Notes: a model not told the origin generated them from the letters alone. Shown: positions 1 to 9,017, counted from the first letter of the stretch. The stretch: DNA of 64,000 bases from Pseudomonadota bacterium (GCA_020161695.1 JAIUOO010000009.1:62001-126000); one strand, 5' to 3'. A program made the numbers and translations.

Positions 1-2
1 TC

Positions 3-677
3 GCCCGCGAGATCGCCAAGCGCCTGAACCGGCCGATCGAGATCACCGCGACGCAGTTCTCGGGGATCATTCCGGGGCTCAATGCCGGCACCTACGATTT
101 CGTTGCCGCGCCCGTGACCGCCACCAAGGAGCGCGCCGAGAGCATGCTCTTCACCGAGGGCTATCTCGACACCGACTTCCGTCTCGTCACCCGCCGGGGC
201 GACGCGCCGATCACCGACCTCGCTTCGCTGCGCGGCAAGACCGTCTCGGTCAATCGCGGCTCCGCCTACGAGATCTGGGCGAAATCGATGGAAGCGACGG
301 TCGGCTGGACCGTCGAGGCCTTCGGCACGCAGACCGACGCGGTTCAGGCGGTCATCGCCGGCCGCGCCGTCGCCAATGTCACGGCCGAGACGGTCGCGGC
401 CTTCGCGGTGAAGAACAACCCGCAGATCAAGCTCGACTACCTGCACAAGACCGGCCTCGTCTGGGCCATTCCGGTCCGCAACGGCGATACGGCCATGCGC
501 GACAGCATCGAGAACGCCATCGAGTGCATCAAGAAGGACGGCACGATGGCGACGATCTTCGAGCGCTGGTTCGGCATCAAGCCGCGTCCGGACTCGGCGG
601 CCGCGACCATCTTCCCGGGCTCCGGCATCCCCGGCATGGCCGGCTACGTCGCCACCCCGCGCGAACCGCGCTGCTGA
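3..677 (+). CDS. Polar amino acid ABC transporter, substrate-binding protein (5' truncated by window edge)
   Basis: This is the C-terminal part of a periplasmic solute-binding protein of the SBP_bac_3 family, which captures polar amino acids or opine-like ligands and delivers them to the permeases encoded downstream. The frame is open from base 3 and reads straight into the window, so the in-frame GTG at 114 is internal and not a start; about 224 residues are visible. Family-typical segments include GLNAGTYDFVAAPV near the hinge and LRGKTVSVNRGSAYE at the start of lobe 2. Its TGA overlaps the ATG of the ATPase gene by one base, which implies translational coupling. The ligand cannot be told from sequence, but the operon ends with an N-carbamoyl-D-amino-acid hydrolase. 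Confidence 0.85.
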   Translation, partial: AREIAKRLNRPIEITATQFSGIIPGLNAGTYDFVAAPVTATKERAESMLFTEGYLDTDFRLVTRRGDAPITDLASLRGKTVSVNRGSAYEIWAKSMEATVGWTVEAFGTQTDAVQAVIAGRAVANVTAETVAAFAVKNNPQIKLDYLHKTGLVWAIPVRNGDTAMRDSIENAIECIKKDGTMATIFERWFGIKPRPDSAAATIFPGSGIPGMAGYVATPREPRC

Positions 678-1411
678 TGTCCTCCCTGCTAGAGGTCCGA
701 GGCCTGAGAAAGAGCTTCGGCGGCACCGAAATCCTGCGCGGCATCGACTTCTCCGTCGCCGCGCAGGAGCTGGTCTTCGTGATCGGCCCCTCGGGCTCCG
801 GCAAGTCCACCATGCTGCGTTGCTGTAACCGGCTGGAGGAGCCGACGGCCGGCCACGTCTTCGTCGACGGCGTCGACCTGATGGCTCCCTCCACCGACAT
901 CAACGCCATGCGGCGGCGCATCGGCATGGTGTTCCAGGCGTTCAATCTCTACCCGCACATGACGGCGCTCGGGAACGTGACGCTGGCGCTGCGCAAGGTG
1001 CTCGGCAAGCCGCGCGAGGAGGCCGAGGCCATCGCGCTCGCGGCCCTCGACCGGGTGGGCCTGAAGGAAAAGGCCGGCAACTACCCGTCCGAGCTCTCCG
1101 GCGGCCAGCAGCAGCGCGTCGCCATCGCGCGGGCGCTGTCGCTCGAACCGAAGATCATGCTGTTCGACGAGCCGACCTCGGCGCTCGATCCCGAACTGGT
1201 CGGCGCGGTGCTCGGCGTCATGCGCGACCTGAAGGCCGCGGGCATGACCATGGTCGTGGTCAGCCACGAGATGCGCTTCGCGCGCGACGCCGCCGACCGC
1301 ATCGTGTTCATGGCCGACGGGCAGATCGTCGAGCAGGGCACGCCGGCCGAGGTGTTCGGCAACCCGCAGCATCCGCGGGCGCGGGAATTCGTGGCGGAGC
1401 TGTCGCGGTGA
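677..1411 (+). CDS. Polar amino acid ABC transporter, ATP-binding protein (GlnQ/HisP type)
   Basis: This is the 244-residue cytoplasmic ATPase that powers uptake through the two permeases downstream. Walker A GPSGSGKST is at residues 37-45, the Q-loop Gln is at 87, the signature LSGGQQQR at 140-147, Walker B IMLFDE at 160-165 and the switch His at 197. Length and motifs fit the GlnQ/HisP/ArtP class. I chose the ATG at 677 because it overlaps the preceding stop (TGATG) and gives the normal N-terminus; the frame is open further upstream, but that would add about 50 unrelated residues. A 226-base gap holding an inverted repeat separates it from the first permease. Confidence 0.93.
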   Translation: MSSLLEVRGLRKSFGGTEILRGIDFSVAAQELVFVIGPSGSGKSTMLRCCNRLEEPTAGHVFVDGVDLMAPSTDINAMRRRIGMVFQAFNLYPHMTALGNVTLALRKVLGKPREEAEAIALAALDRVGLKEKAGNYPSELSGGQQQRVAIARALSLEPKIMLFDEPTSALDPELVGAVLGVMRDLKAAGMTMVVVSHEMRFARDAADRIVFMADGQIVEQGTPAEVFGNPQHPRAREFVAELSR

Positions 1412-1436
1412 GTACGGCTTGCCGCACGGCCGAATT

Positions 1437-1617
1437 GCGTCCTTCGAGGCTCGCCCTTGCGAGCTCGCACCTCAGGATGAGGGATGTGTGTGAACTGCAT
1501 CAGCCTCCCGTGATGCGTGATCGTAGAGCCACGTCCGGCGCCGATGCCAGTCACGATCTTTCTCATCCCGAGGTGCGAGAGAGCGAAGCGGGCGAGCCTC
1601 GAAGGACGCACTTCCCT
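1437..1617. repeat. Inverted pair of a dispersed intergenic repeat inside an ABC operon
   Basis: Two imperfect copies of one roughly 45-base element lie in opposite orientation at about 1437-1485 and 1561-1617. The first contains TGCGTCCTTCGAGGCTCGCC then GCTCGCACCTCAGGATGAGG; the second is its reverse complement (CTCATCCCGAGGTGCGAGAG then GGGCGAGCCTCGAAGGACGC). The spacer is about 75 bases. Similar elements are scattered in Bradyrhizobiaceae-like genomes, as I recall. In RNA the arms could form one long hairpin between the ATPase and permease cistrons and so set their relative expression. Confidence 0.7.
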
Positions 1618-1637
1618 CATCCAGCGGAATCCCGCTC

Positions 1638-2321
1638 ATGACCGGGCTGGACCGCTTTCGCGACGCCTTCCTCAAGCCGGAGCTGATCGAGCGCTACCTG
1701 CCGGACATCCTGTCGGGCATCGCGGTGACGCTGCAGATCGCCGTTGCGGTGGTCGTCACCGGACTGGCGCTCGGCCTCGCGCTGGCAGTGGTCCGCAGCT
1801 ACGGCTACCGGCTCGTCAACGCGCCGGTCATCGTCTTCGTCGACGTGTTCCGGGCGCTGCCGCCGCTGGTCGTCATCCTCATCGTCTATTTCGGCCTGCC
1901 CAATCTCGGCGTGAACATTCCGAGCTTCGCGGTGCTGTGGCTGGTGCTGTCGCTGGTGCTGGCGGCCTTCGCCGAGGAGATCTTCTGGTCGGGCCTCATC
2001 TCCGTCCGCAAGGGGCAGTGGGACGCGGCGCGGTCCACCGGCCTCTCGCACTGGCAGGCGCTGATCTCCGTGGTGCTGCCGCAGGCGATCCGCATCTGCG
2101 TGCCGCCGCTGACCAACCGCACCATCGCCGTGACCAAGAACACCGCGCTCGGCACGGTGATCGGCGTCGGCGAGATCATGAACCAGGGCACCTCGGCCAT
2201 GTCGCTGTCAGGCAACGCGACGCCGCTGATGATGGCCGCCATCGCCTATGTCGCGATCTTCGTGCCGGTCGTCGCGCTCGGCTCGTGGATCGAGCGGCGC
2301 TTCGCCTGGAAGAAGGCGTAG
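1638..2321 (+). CDS. Polar amino acid ABC transporter permease (HisM/GlnP type), first subunit
   Basis: This 227-residue inner-membrane protein forms half of the translocation pore of the amino acid importer. It has the hydrophobic pattern of a five-helix HisM/HisQ permease and an EAA coupling loop around residues 120-150, where SVRKGQWDAARSTGL is followed by VLPQAI. The ATG at 1638 is the only start that gives a normal N-terminus after the intergenic repeat. It is followed after three bases by the second permease gene. The two permeases share the KGQW-AARSTGL loop, so they are ancient paralogues that probably heterodimerise. Confidence 0.92.
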   Translation: MTGLDRFRDAFLKPELIERYLPDILSGIAVTLQIAVAVVVTGLALGLALAVVRSYGYRLVNAPVIVFVDVFRALPPLVVILIVYFGLPNLGVNIPSFAVLWLVLSLVLAAFAEEIFWSGLISVRKGQWDAARSTGLSHWQALISVVLPQAIRICVPPLTNRTIAVTKNTALGTVIGVGEIMNQGTSAMSLSGNATPLMMAAIAYVAIFVPVVALGSWIERRFAWKKA

Positions 2322-2324
2322 GCA

Positions 2325-2990
2325 ATGGACATCTTCCTGTTCCAGTTCTTCAACCTCGACATCATGCGGCAGGCGCTGCCGCTGATCCTCGACGGCGCGA
2401 AGATGACGCTGCTCCTGTGCCTCGCGGTCATCCCGCTCGGGCTCGTGGGCGGCCTGATGGTGGCGACCGGCTCGATCTCGACCTCGCGAACGTCGCGCAT
2501 CCTGACCAAGGGCTATGTCGACTTCTTCCGCGCGGTGCCGCCGCTGGTCCTGCTGCTGGTGATCTATTCCGGCCTGCCCTTCGCCGGCATCCGCCTCTCG
2601 CCCTTCATGGCGGTGTGCCTCGCCTTCTTCCTCAATGCATCGAGCTTCTACGGCGAGATCTTCCGGGCCGGCGTCGAATCGGTCGGCAAAGGCCAGTGGG
2701 AGGCGGCGCGTTCGACCGGCCTCACCTGGATGCAGACCTACCAGACGGTGGTGCTGCCGCAGGCGAGCCGCAACGTGCTGCCGGACCTCGTCTCCAACAC
2801 GGTCGAGGTGATCAAGCTGACCTCGATCGCCTCCGTCGTCTCGTTCACGGAACTGCTCTACGCGGCCGACATGGCGCGCTCGGTGACCTACAACACCTCG
2901 CCCATCGTGCTGGCCGCGATCCTCTACCTCGCCGTGCTCTGGCCCGTCGTCCGGCTCGTCAGCCGGCTGGAGCACAGGCTCGGCCACTGA
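2325..2990 (+). CDS. Polar amino acid ABC transporter permease, second subunit
   Basis: This 221-residue integral membrane protein is the second pore subunit. The N-terminal segment leads into several long hydrophobic helices, and the EAA loop SVGKGQWEAARSTGLTWMQT is followed by VVLPQAS, the contact site for the ATPase. It starts three bases after the first permease stops. A Shine-Dalgarno sequence for the next gene (CAGGAG) lies 29 bases after its own stop, so the N-carbamoyl hydrolase gene appears to belong to the same transcript. The order is binding protein, ATPase, permease, permease, enzyme, all on one strand. Confidence 0.92.
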   Translation: MDIFLFQFFNLDIMRQALPLILDGAKMTLLLCLAVIPLGLVGGLMVATGSISTSRTSRILTKGYVDFFRAVPPLVLLLVIYSGLPFAGIRLSPFMAVCLAFFLNASSFYGEIFRAGVESVGKGQWEAARSTGLTWMQTYQTVVLPQASRNVLPDLVSNTVEVIKLTSIASVVSFTELLYAADMARSVTYNTSPIVLAAILYLAVLWPVVRLVSRLEHRLGH

Positions 2991-3019
2991 TCCCCGATCT
3001 GCCCCGCAGGAGTGCCGCC

Positions 3020-3955
3020 ATGGCCCGCATCGTCACCGTCGCCGCAGCCCAGCTCGGCCCCATCCAGCAGGCCGAGGGCCGCCAGAGCGTCGTCGCGCGC
3101 ATGATCGCGCTGATGGAGGAGGCGCACGCCAAAGGCGCGACCTTCATCGTCTATCCGGAACTGGCGCTGACCACCTTCTTCCCGCGCTGGTACGAAGAGG
3201 ACCGGTCCAAGATGGACCACTGGTTCGAGGCGGCGATGCCGAGTGCGGCGACGCAGCCGCTGTTCGACAAGGCCAGGGCGTTCGGCATGGCGATGAGCTT
3301 CGGCTATGCGGAGCTGACGCCCGACGGCCATCACTTCAATTCCTCTATCCTCGTCGACCGCAATGGCACCATCGTCGGCAAGTATCGTAAGACCCACCTG
3401 CCCGGCCATGTCGAGTTCGACACCGAGCGCAGCCACCAGCACCTCGAGAAGCGCTATTTCGAGCCGGGCGATACCGGCTTCCCGGTGTGGAATTTCGAGG
3501 GCGGCCTGATGGGCATGGCGATCTGCAACGACCGCCGCTGGCCGGAAACCTACCGCGTCATGGGCCTGCAGGGCGTCGAGATGGTCGTGCTCGGCTTCAA
3601 CACGCCCTCGGTCAATTCGCAGCGCGGCGCGGAAGGTCTGGACGACCGCCTGTTCCATCACCGCCTGTCGTGCCAGGCGGGCGCCTATCAGAACGCCACC
3701 TGGGTCGTGGCGGTGGCCAAGGCCGGCACCGAGGACGGCAACCACCTGATGGGCGGCACGCTGATCGTCGATCCCAACGGCAAGATCGTCGGCGAGCTCG
3801 ACCATGAGGACGATGGCGTCCTCGTCCATGCCTGCGACCTCGACGATACCGTGTTCGGCAAGGAGACGATCTTCGACTTCAAGCGCCACCGGCGCACCGA
3901 GCATTACGGCCTGATCACCGAGCGCACCGGCGTCGGCGCCCCCCTTGGGCGCTGA
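3020..3955 (+). CDS. N-carbamoyl-D-amino-acid hydrolase (nitrilase superfamily)
   Basis: The 311-residue product belongs to the carbon-nitrogen hydrolase superfamily and closely resembles D-carbamoylases of the hydantoin pathway, which convert N-carbamoyl-D-amino acids to D-amino acid, CO2 and ammonia. Remembered Agrobacterium landmarks are retained: YPELALTTFFPRW around catalytic Glu47, GKYRKTHLPGH around Lys124, HLEKRYFEPGD, and ICNDRRWPETYRVMGL around nucleophile Cys169. Length is close to the known enzymes (about 304). Start ATG 3020 is preceded by CAGGAG. Its place at the end of an amino acid importer operon suggests that the transporter brings in N-carbamoyl or related amino acids. No hydantoinase is in the window; one could lie to the left. 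A related beta-ureidopropionase-like activity is possible. Confidence 0.88.
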   Translation: MARIVTVAAAQLGPIQQAEGRQSVVARMIALMEEAHAKGATFIVYPELALTTFFPRWYEEDRSKMDHWFEAAMPSAATQPLFDKARAFGMAMSFGYAELTPDGHHFNSSILVDRNGTIVGKYRKTHLPGHVEFDTERSHQHLEKRYFEPGDTGFPVWNFEGGLMGMAICNDRRWPETYRVMGLQGVEMVVLGFNTPSVNSQRGAEGLDDRLFHHRLSCQAGAYQNATWVVAVAKAGTEDGNHLMGGTLIVDPNGKIVGELDHEDDGVLVHACDLDDTVFGKETIFDFKRHRRTEHYGLITERTGVGAPLGR

Positions 3956-3977
3956 TTGCCTCGCCGGCGTTCTGCCC

Positions 3978-4039
3978 GCCATTTCGGCAGATTGCGGGGA
4001 TTCCGGTCACGGCGCGAGGCACCTGTCCGCCGAAATGGC
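3978..4039. promoter_or_regulatory. 11-bp perfect inverted repeat upstream of a binding-protein gene
   Basis: GCCATTTCGGC at 3978-3988 recurs as its exact reverse complement GCCGAAATGGC at 4029-4039, about 75 bases before the gene starting at 4113. The 40-base spacing is long for one operator and would suit two sites bridged by a regulator. No regulator gene is adjacent, so the function is conjecture. Confidence 0.3.
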
Positions 4040-4112
4040 AGTATTGGCGGCGTCTCGTACTGGCACGTGAATTGTATGCAATCCCTCCGGGTCGAAAATC
4101 CGGAGGCTTGCC

Positions 4113-5741
4113 ATGGCTCGCAGTGCCCTTTCCCGCCGCACCGTCCTGAAAGGCGCGGCGCTCGCCGCCGGCGCCGTCTCGCTGCCCGGCATGGCGTCCG
4201 GCCAGACCGCACAGCCGCTGCGCATCGGCATCTCGCTCTCGGACGTGCCGCGCATGTGGGGCGGGCCGGAAGGCGGCTTCGAGGGCATCCGCTTCGGCGG
4301 CTACATGGTGTTCGACGCGCTGATCAACTGGGACATGAGCAAGGCCGACGCGCCTTCCGCCCTGACGCCCGGACTGGCGACCGCGTGGACCGTCGATCCC
4401 ACCGACAGGAAGCGCTGGCTGATCACGCTGCGCGAGGGCGTCACCTTCCATGACGGCACCCCGTTCGACGTCGATGCGGTCATCTGGAACCTCGATTCCA
4501 TCTTCAAGGCCGATGCGCCGCAATTCCACCAGCCGCGCGTCGGTCTGGTGCGCTCGCGCCTCTCCTCGCTGGCGGCCTACGAGAAGGTCGATGCGAAGAC
4601 CATCGCCATCACGACCAATGTCGTGGACGGCATGTTTCCCTACCAGCTGTCGTTCATGTGGTACGTCTCGCCGGCGCGCTGGAAGGAACTCGGCGGCGAC
4701 TGGCAGAAATTCACCCAGCGCCCGGCCGGCACCGGCCCCTACAAGGTCGTCTCGGTGACGCCGCGCGAGCGCGTCGAGCTGGAAGCCAATTCCGCCTACT
4801 GGGATGCGAAGCGCGTGCCGAAGACGACGCGCACCGTGCTGCTGCCGATCCCCGACGGCAATGCCCGCATCGCGGCGCTGCGCGCGGGAACCATCGACAT
4901 CGCCGAGACGCTGCCGCCGGACGCCATCCCGTCGCTGAAGGCGGCCGGCATGCAGGTGGTCCAGAACTCCTATCCGCACATCTGGGCCTGGCGGCTCAAC
5001 GTCAATCCCGGCACGCCCTTCGCGGATGTGCGCGTGCGCAAGGCGGCGAACCTCGCCATCGACCGCGACGGCATGGTGCAGCTGCTCTCCGGCACCGCGC
5101 GGGCGGCCAAGGGCAAGGTGCTGCCGGGCGACCCCTGGTACGGCAACCCGACCTTCGACATCCGCTACGACGTGGAGGCCGCGAAGAAGCTGATGATCGA
5201 GGCCGGCTACGGCCCGAACAAGCGGCTGGAAATGGTCGCGGTCATCGCCTCGGGCGGCGGCGGGCAGATGGTGCCCATGCCGATGAACGAGATGATGCAG
5301 GAGAACCTGAAGGACATCTTCATCGACGTGAAGTTCGAGGTGGTCGACTTCACCACCATCATCAACATGCTGCGCGGCGGCACCCGCTCCGACCAGCAGA
5401 AGGGCTTCCACGCGCTCAATATCGCGATCCCCTCGATCGACCCGACGACCGGCTGGGTGATCTACGATTCAGGGCTGACGGCACCGCGCGGCGTCAACTG
5501 GGGCTGGTACAGCAACCCGGCCGTGGACGCCGCCATCAAGGCGATGCGCGAGGCTTTCGAGCCGGCCGCGCAGAACGAGGCGATGGGCAAGCTGCACGCG
5601 CTGCTGGTGGACGATGCCGCCGCGCTGTTCGTGGTCCACGACCTCAACCCGCGCGGGCTGTCGCCGCGCGTGAAGGGCTTCGTGCAGGCGCGCAACTGGT
5701 TCCAGGACTACACGCCGATCACCATCGGGCCGGCGGCCTGA
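4113..5741 (+). CDS. Tat-exported family 5 (peptide/oligopeptide-type) ABC solute-binding protein
   Basis: This 542-residue periplasmic receptor belongs to the DppA/OppA class (SBP_bac_5), which binds peptides, opines, nickel complexes or glycosides. The N-terminus carries a twin-arginine signal, SRRTVLK at residues 7-13, then an Ala/Gly-rich hydrophobic stretch with a cleavage site near residue 29. Internal family features include WTVDPTDRKRWLITLREGVT, FHDGTPFDVDAVIWN and RPAGTGPYKV. The Shine-Dalgarno GGAGG lies just before the ATG. No permease or ATPase of this family is encoded nearby, so it is an orphan receptor that must share a transporter encoded elsewhere. It is followed by a palindromic repeat at a convergent junction with pgi. 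Confidence 0.88.
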   Translation: MARSALSRRTVLKGAALAAGAVSLPGMASGQTAQPLRIGISLSDVPRMWGGPEGGFEGIRFGGYMVFDALINWDMSKADAPSALTPGLATAWTVDPTDRKRWLITLREGVTFHDGTPFDVDAVIWNLDSIFKADAPQFHQPRVGLVRSRLSSLAAYEKVDAKTIAITTNVVDGMFPYQLSFMWYVSPARWKELGGDWQKFTQRPAGTGPYKVVSVTPRERVELEANSAYWDAKRVPKTTRTVLLPIPDGNARIAALRAGTIDIAETLPPDAIPSLKAAGMQVVQNSYPHIWAWRLNVNPGTPFADVRVRKAANLAIDRDGMVQLLSGTARAAKGKVLPGDPWYGNPTFDIRYDVEAAKKLMIEAGYGPNKRLEMVAVIASGGGGQMVPMPMNEMMQENLKDIFIDVKFEVVDFTTIINMLRGGTRSDQQKGFHALNIAIPSIDPTTGWVIYDSGLTAPRGVNWGWYSNPAVDAAIKAMREAFEPAAQNEAMGKLHALLVDDAAALFVVHDLNPRGLSPRVKGFVQARNWFQDYTPITIGPAA

Positions 5742-5783
5742 CGCTCACAAACCGCCTTGAGGTCGGGGAACAATGGTTCCTCT

Positions 5784-5871
5784 CGTCATGGCTGGGCTTG
5801 GCCCGGCCATCCACGACTTGAACACGACAATGAAGGAATTCGTGGTGCCCGGCACAAGGCCGGGCATGACG
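5784..5871 (+). repeat. REP-like palindromic repeat, copy 1 (convergent junction)
   Basis: This 88-base element is made of two palindromic halves: CATGGCTGGGCTTGGCCCGG then CCATCCACG, and a partner half GTGCCCGGCACAAGGCCGGG then CATGACG. It has the same structure as the copies at 16460 and 24945. It sits between two convergent genes, where its hairpins could act as a bidirectional terminator. Confidence 0.8.
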
Positions 5872-5901
5872 GCGGTGGATTGGACACCCGTTCGAGGGCT
5901 T

Positions 5902-7557
5902 TCAGACCCTCAGCTTTCCAAGCTGCCCGAGCAGGCCGGCGGTCGAGCCGTCGAGATCGGCGCCCGGCTGGGCGCGGCCGGCGACCACCGGTTCCAGCGC
6001 GGTCGCCAGTTCCTTGCCGAGTTCGACGCCCCACTGGTCGAAGGCGTTGATGCCGAGCACGGCGGCCATGACGAAGACCTTGTGCTCGTAGAGCGCCACC
6101 AGCATGCCAAGGGTCGAGGGATCGAGCTTGCGGTACAGGAAGGTCGTCGATGGCCGATCGCCGGGGAAGACCCGGTGCGGGGCGAGCATTGCCGCCTGTT
6201 TCGCGGACACGCCCTTGCCCTGAAGCTGCTGGCGCGCCTCGTCCAGCGTGCGCCCCTTCATCAGCGCCTGGCTCTGCGCGAGGCAGTTGGCGATGAGCAG
6301 GTCATGATGCTTGCGGCCGCGCTCGTGCGGCGAGGCGGCGATCAGGAAGTCGCAGGGCACGACCTCGGTGCCCTGGTGGATGAGCTGGAAGAAGGCGTGC
6401 TGGCCGTTCGTGCCCGGCTCGCCCCAGATGACCGGGCCGGTGGCGCGGTCGACCGCCGCGCCCGACAGCGTGACGCCCTTGCCGAGGCTCTCCATGTCGA
6501 GCTGCTGGAGATGCGCGGGAAAGCGGGCAAGGCGCTGGTCGTAGGGGATGACCGCGTGGCTCGCGTGGCCGAGGACATTGCGGTGCCAGATGCCGAGGAG
6601 CCCCATCAGGACGGGGAGGTTGCGGGCGAGCGGCGCGGTACGGAAATGCTGGTCGACACGCTCAGCACCGGCGAGGAAGGCGGTAAAATGGCGCGGACCG
6701 ACGGCGATCATCAGCGCGAGGCCGACCGCCGACCAGACGGAATAGCGGCCGCCGACCCAGTCCCAGAAACGGAACATGCTGGCCTCGGGGATGCCGAAGG
6801 CCTTCACCGCCGACAGATTGGTCGAGACCGCCGCGAAATGGTGGCCGATCGCCGCCTCGCCGAGCGCCTGCGCCACCCACGCCCGCGCGGAGGTGGCATT
6901 GGTCATGGTCTCGACCGTGGTGAAGGTCTTCGACACGACGACGAACAGCGTACGGGCGGGATCGAGCCCCTTCAGCGTGTCGGCGATATGCGCGCCGTCG
7001 ACGTTGGACACGAAGCGCACGGCGAGCCCGCGCTTGGCGTAGGGCGACAGCGCCTGCGCCGCCATGGCTGGGCCGAGGTCGGAGCCGCCGATGCCGATGT
7101 TCACCACCGTGGAGAAGCGCTTGCCCGTCGCCCCGCGCAGGGCGCCGGAACGCACCGCATCGGCGAAGGCGAAGCAGCGCTCGCGCTCGGCGGCGACCTC
7201 CGGCATCACGTCGCGCCCGTCGGTGGCCATGGGCGCGCCGGAGAGATTGCGCAGTGCGACGTGAAGGACCGCGCGATCCTCCGTCGTGTTGATCCGCTCG
7301 CCCGCAAACATGGCGTCGCGCCGCGCTTCCACACCGGCGGCACGCGCGAGATCGGTGAGCAGGCGGACCGTCTTCGCCGTGAGGTGCGTCTTGGAATAGT
7401 CCATCAGCACCGGACCGAGCTTCGCGGAAAACCGCGAGAAGCGCTTGCCGTCCTCGTCGAACAGCGATGCGATCGGCTTGGCCGCCTGCATGCGGCGATG
7501 CTCTTCCAGAGCCGCGAAGGCGCGGGCGACGGCTTCGGTGGCGACGGCTTCGGTCAT
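5902..7557 (-). CDS. pgi: Glucose-6-phosphate isomerase
   Basis: This cytoplasmic enzyme interconverts glucose 6-phosphate and fructose 6-phosphate. At 551 residues it matches the usual size of about 550. The phosphate-binding GIGGSDLGP is at residues 155-163, and the family signature stretch [19 protein letters not shown] is present, as are [20 protein letters not shown] and [11 protein letters not shown]. It appears to stand alone as a single gene: rppH is upstream on the same strand, 94 bases away, and a convergent binding-protein gene lies downstream beyond a palindromic repeat. The protein looks complete and nothing suggests a non-housekeeping role. Confidence 0.97.
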   Translation of the reverse strand: MTEAVATEAVARAFAALEEHRRMQAAKPIASLFDEDGKRFSRFSAKLGPVLMDYSKTHLTAKTVRLLTDLARAAGVEARRDAMFAGERINTTEDRAVLHVALRNLSGAPMATDGRDVMPEVAAERERCFAFADAVRSGALRGATGKRFSTVVNIGIGGSDLGPAMAAQALSPYAKRGLAVRFVSNVDGAHIADTLKGLDPARTLFVVVSKTFTTVETMTNATSARAWVAQALGEAAIGHHFAAVSTNLSAVKAFGIPEASMFRFWDWVGGRYSVWSAVGLALMIAVGPRHFTAFLAGAERVDQHFRTAPLARNLPVLMGLLGIWHRNVLGHASHAVIPYDQRLARFPAHLQQLDMESLGKGVTLSGAAVDRATGPVIWGEPGTNGQHAFFQLIHQGTEVVPCDFLIAASPHERGRKHHDLLIANCLAQSQALMKGRTLDEARQQLQGKGVSAKQAAMLAPHRVFPGDRPSTTFLYRKLDPSTLGMLVALYEHKVFVMAAVLGINAFDQWGVELGKELATALEPVVAGRAQPGADLDGSTAGLLGQLGKLRV

Positions 7558-7651
7558 GGGGTTCGAATTTCCGGTCTCAATCGAATTGCGGCGCGACCAT
7601 CGTCAGCCATCGTGACCAGATGATGATCGCCGATGCCCGCCGAAAAGGCGA

Positions 7652-8170
7652 TCATGCCGGCCGCGCAAAAGCCGCGAAGGCGGCGGCGATCTCCAGGTAG
7701 ATGTGCCGCTTGTATGGCACGACCAGATCGGCGATCCGGTCGAGCCGCTCCCACCGCCAGATGTCGAATTCGGGGGTCTCGCCGGGTGCTGGGCTGGCGA
7801 GGTCGATCTCACGCTCGTCACCCGCGAATCGAAAGGCGAACCACGTCTGCACCTGTCCGCGCCAGACGGTAAGGGGGTGCGGAGGCCCAAAATATGGCGG
7901 CCAATCATAGGTGACCTGCCGGCCAAGCGTAGCGATATGCGATACGGTCACCATGCCGGTTTCCTCGCGAAGCTCGCGCCGAACCGCGACCGCGGGATCC
8001 TCGTCCAGGCCGATGCCGCCTTGCGGCAACTGCCACTCAAAGCCTGAGAAAACCACCTCTGGGCCGTCATTTCCGAGGCGCCGCGCGAGGAACACAAGGC
8101 CGCGCCGGTCGAACACGACAGCGCCCACATTGGGCCGATAGGGTGCGTCATCGGGGCGCATGCGCGACAT
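7652..8170 (-). CDS. rppH: RNA pyrophosphohydrolase (Nudix)
   Basis: This 172-residue Nudix hydrolase removes pyrophosphate from the 5' end of mRNAs and so starts their decay; in alphaproteobacteria close relatives can also hydrolyse dinucleoside polyphosphates. The N-terminus YRPNVGAVVFDRRG is typical of RppH. The Nudix box runs from residue 51 to 74 with Gly51, Glu57 and RELREETG (65-72) in the canonical spacing, preceded by WQLPQ. Start ATG at 8170. The divergent DeoR regulator gene begins 79 bases away. The assignment to RppH over other Nudix enzymes rests on the YRPNVG and WQLPQGG signatures. Confidence 0.92.
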   Translation of the reverse strand: MSRMRPDDAPYRPNVGAVVFDRRGLVFLARRLGNDGPEVVFSGFEWQLPQGGIGLDEDPAVAVRRELREETGMVTVSHIATLGRQVTYDWPPYFGPPHPLTVWRGQVQTWFAFRFAGDEREIDLASPAPGETPEFDIWRWERLDRIADLVVPYKRHIYLEIAAAFAAFARPA

Positions 8171-8249
8171 TCCGCGGGCTTGAGCACGGCGCCCCCATGG
8201 ACAAGGAACGTGGCCTGCTTACTTTCCGTGCAGCGTCAACAGGCATTCG

Positions 8250-9017
8250 ATGGCAAGACCTCTCGCAATCAACCGTCACGATCGCATCCGCGACTATCTG
8301 GACGAAACCGGCTCCGTGACCGTCGCCGAACTGGCGGACGAACTGAACGTGTCGCGCGAAACGATCCGGCGCGACCTCAAGCTGCTGTCCGACCGGAGCG
8401 AGCTCGACATCGTCCACGGCGGCGCGGTCCGCCGGCAGGGCGTCGCGGATGCTCCCTCGCCGCTGCGCGCTGCCGACAATAGCGGCGGCAAGGCCGCCAT
8501 CGCGCGCGCCGCGGCCGGCCTGGTCGAGGACGGCATGGTGGTGCTGCTCGATTCCGGCGCGACGGCCCTCGCCGTCGCCGAGGCGCTGACCGCCAAGACG
8601 CGGCTGACCATCATCACCAACGGCCTCGCCAATGCGGTGCTTCTGGCGCGCGTGCCGGGATTCCGGGTGGTCATGCTCGGCGGCGAGGTCGATGCCAGCG
8701 ACGAGGGCTCGGTCGGCATCGACACGATCGAGATGCTGAAGAACTACCGCGTCGACGTGGCCTTCGTGGCCGCTGGCGGCATCGCGGCGGACGGCCAGCC
8801 GACCGATTTCAGCCGTGTCTGGGCCGAGCAGCGCAAGGGTATGGTCGCCGCCGCCAAGCGGGCCTATTTCATCATCGATTCCTCGAAGTTCGAGCGCGAG
8901 ACGCCGGTCCGCATCGAGGGGATCGACAGCGCCACGGGCATCATCGTGGACCAGTCGCCGGAGCCGCCGCTGGTGACGGCGATGGCCGCCCGCGGACTGG
9001 AAATGCTGGTGGCCTGA
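8250..9017 (+). CDS. DeoR/GlpR-family transcriptional regulator
   Basis: This 255-residue repressor-type protein has an N-terminal DeoR winged helix-turn-helix (about residues 6-60, with VTVAELADELNVSRETIRRD) and a C-terminal DeoRC domain that binds sugar phosphates (conserved Gly-rich ITNGLANA and GGEVDASDEGSVG). Such regulators usually control neighbouring sugar or polyol genes, but the adjacent genes here encode a CopD-like protein and RppH. The target is therefore not obvious, and control of a distant locus or of itself is likely. It is a single gene on this strand, convergent with the membrane protein gene downstream. Confidence 0.88.
   Translation: MARPLAINRHDRIRDYLDETGSVTVAELADELNVSRETIRRDLKLLSDRSELDIVHGGAVRRQGVADAPSPLRAADNSGGKAAIARAAAGLVEDGMVVLLDSGATALAVAEALTAKTRLTIITNGLANAVLLARVPGFRVVMLGGEVDASDEGSVGIDTIEMLKNYRVDVAFVAAGGIAADGQPTDFSRVWAEQRKGMVAAAKRAYFIIDSSKFERETPVRIEGIDSATGIIVDQSPEPPLVTAMAARGLEMLVA

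Noticed and set aside
114..677. A complete 187-residue gene starting at GTG 114
   Set aside because: The frame is open back to base 3 with conserved binding-protein sequence (GLNAGTYDFV) before the GTG, so the gene is cut by the window edge.
5773..7623. A 616-codon plus-strand frame opposite pgi
   Set aside because: It is antisense to a full-length, motif-complete glucose-6-phosphate isomerase; low-complexity translation without recognisable features.
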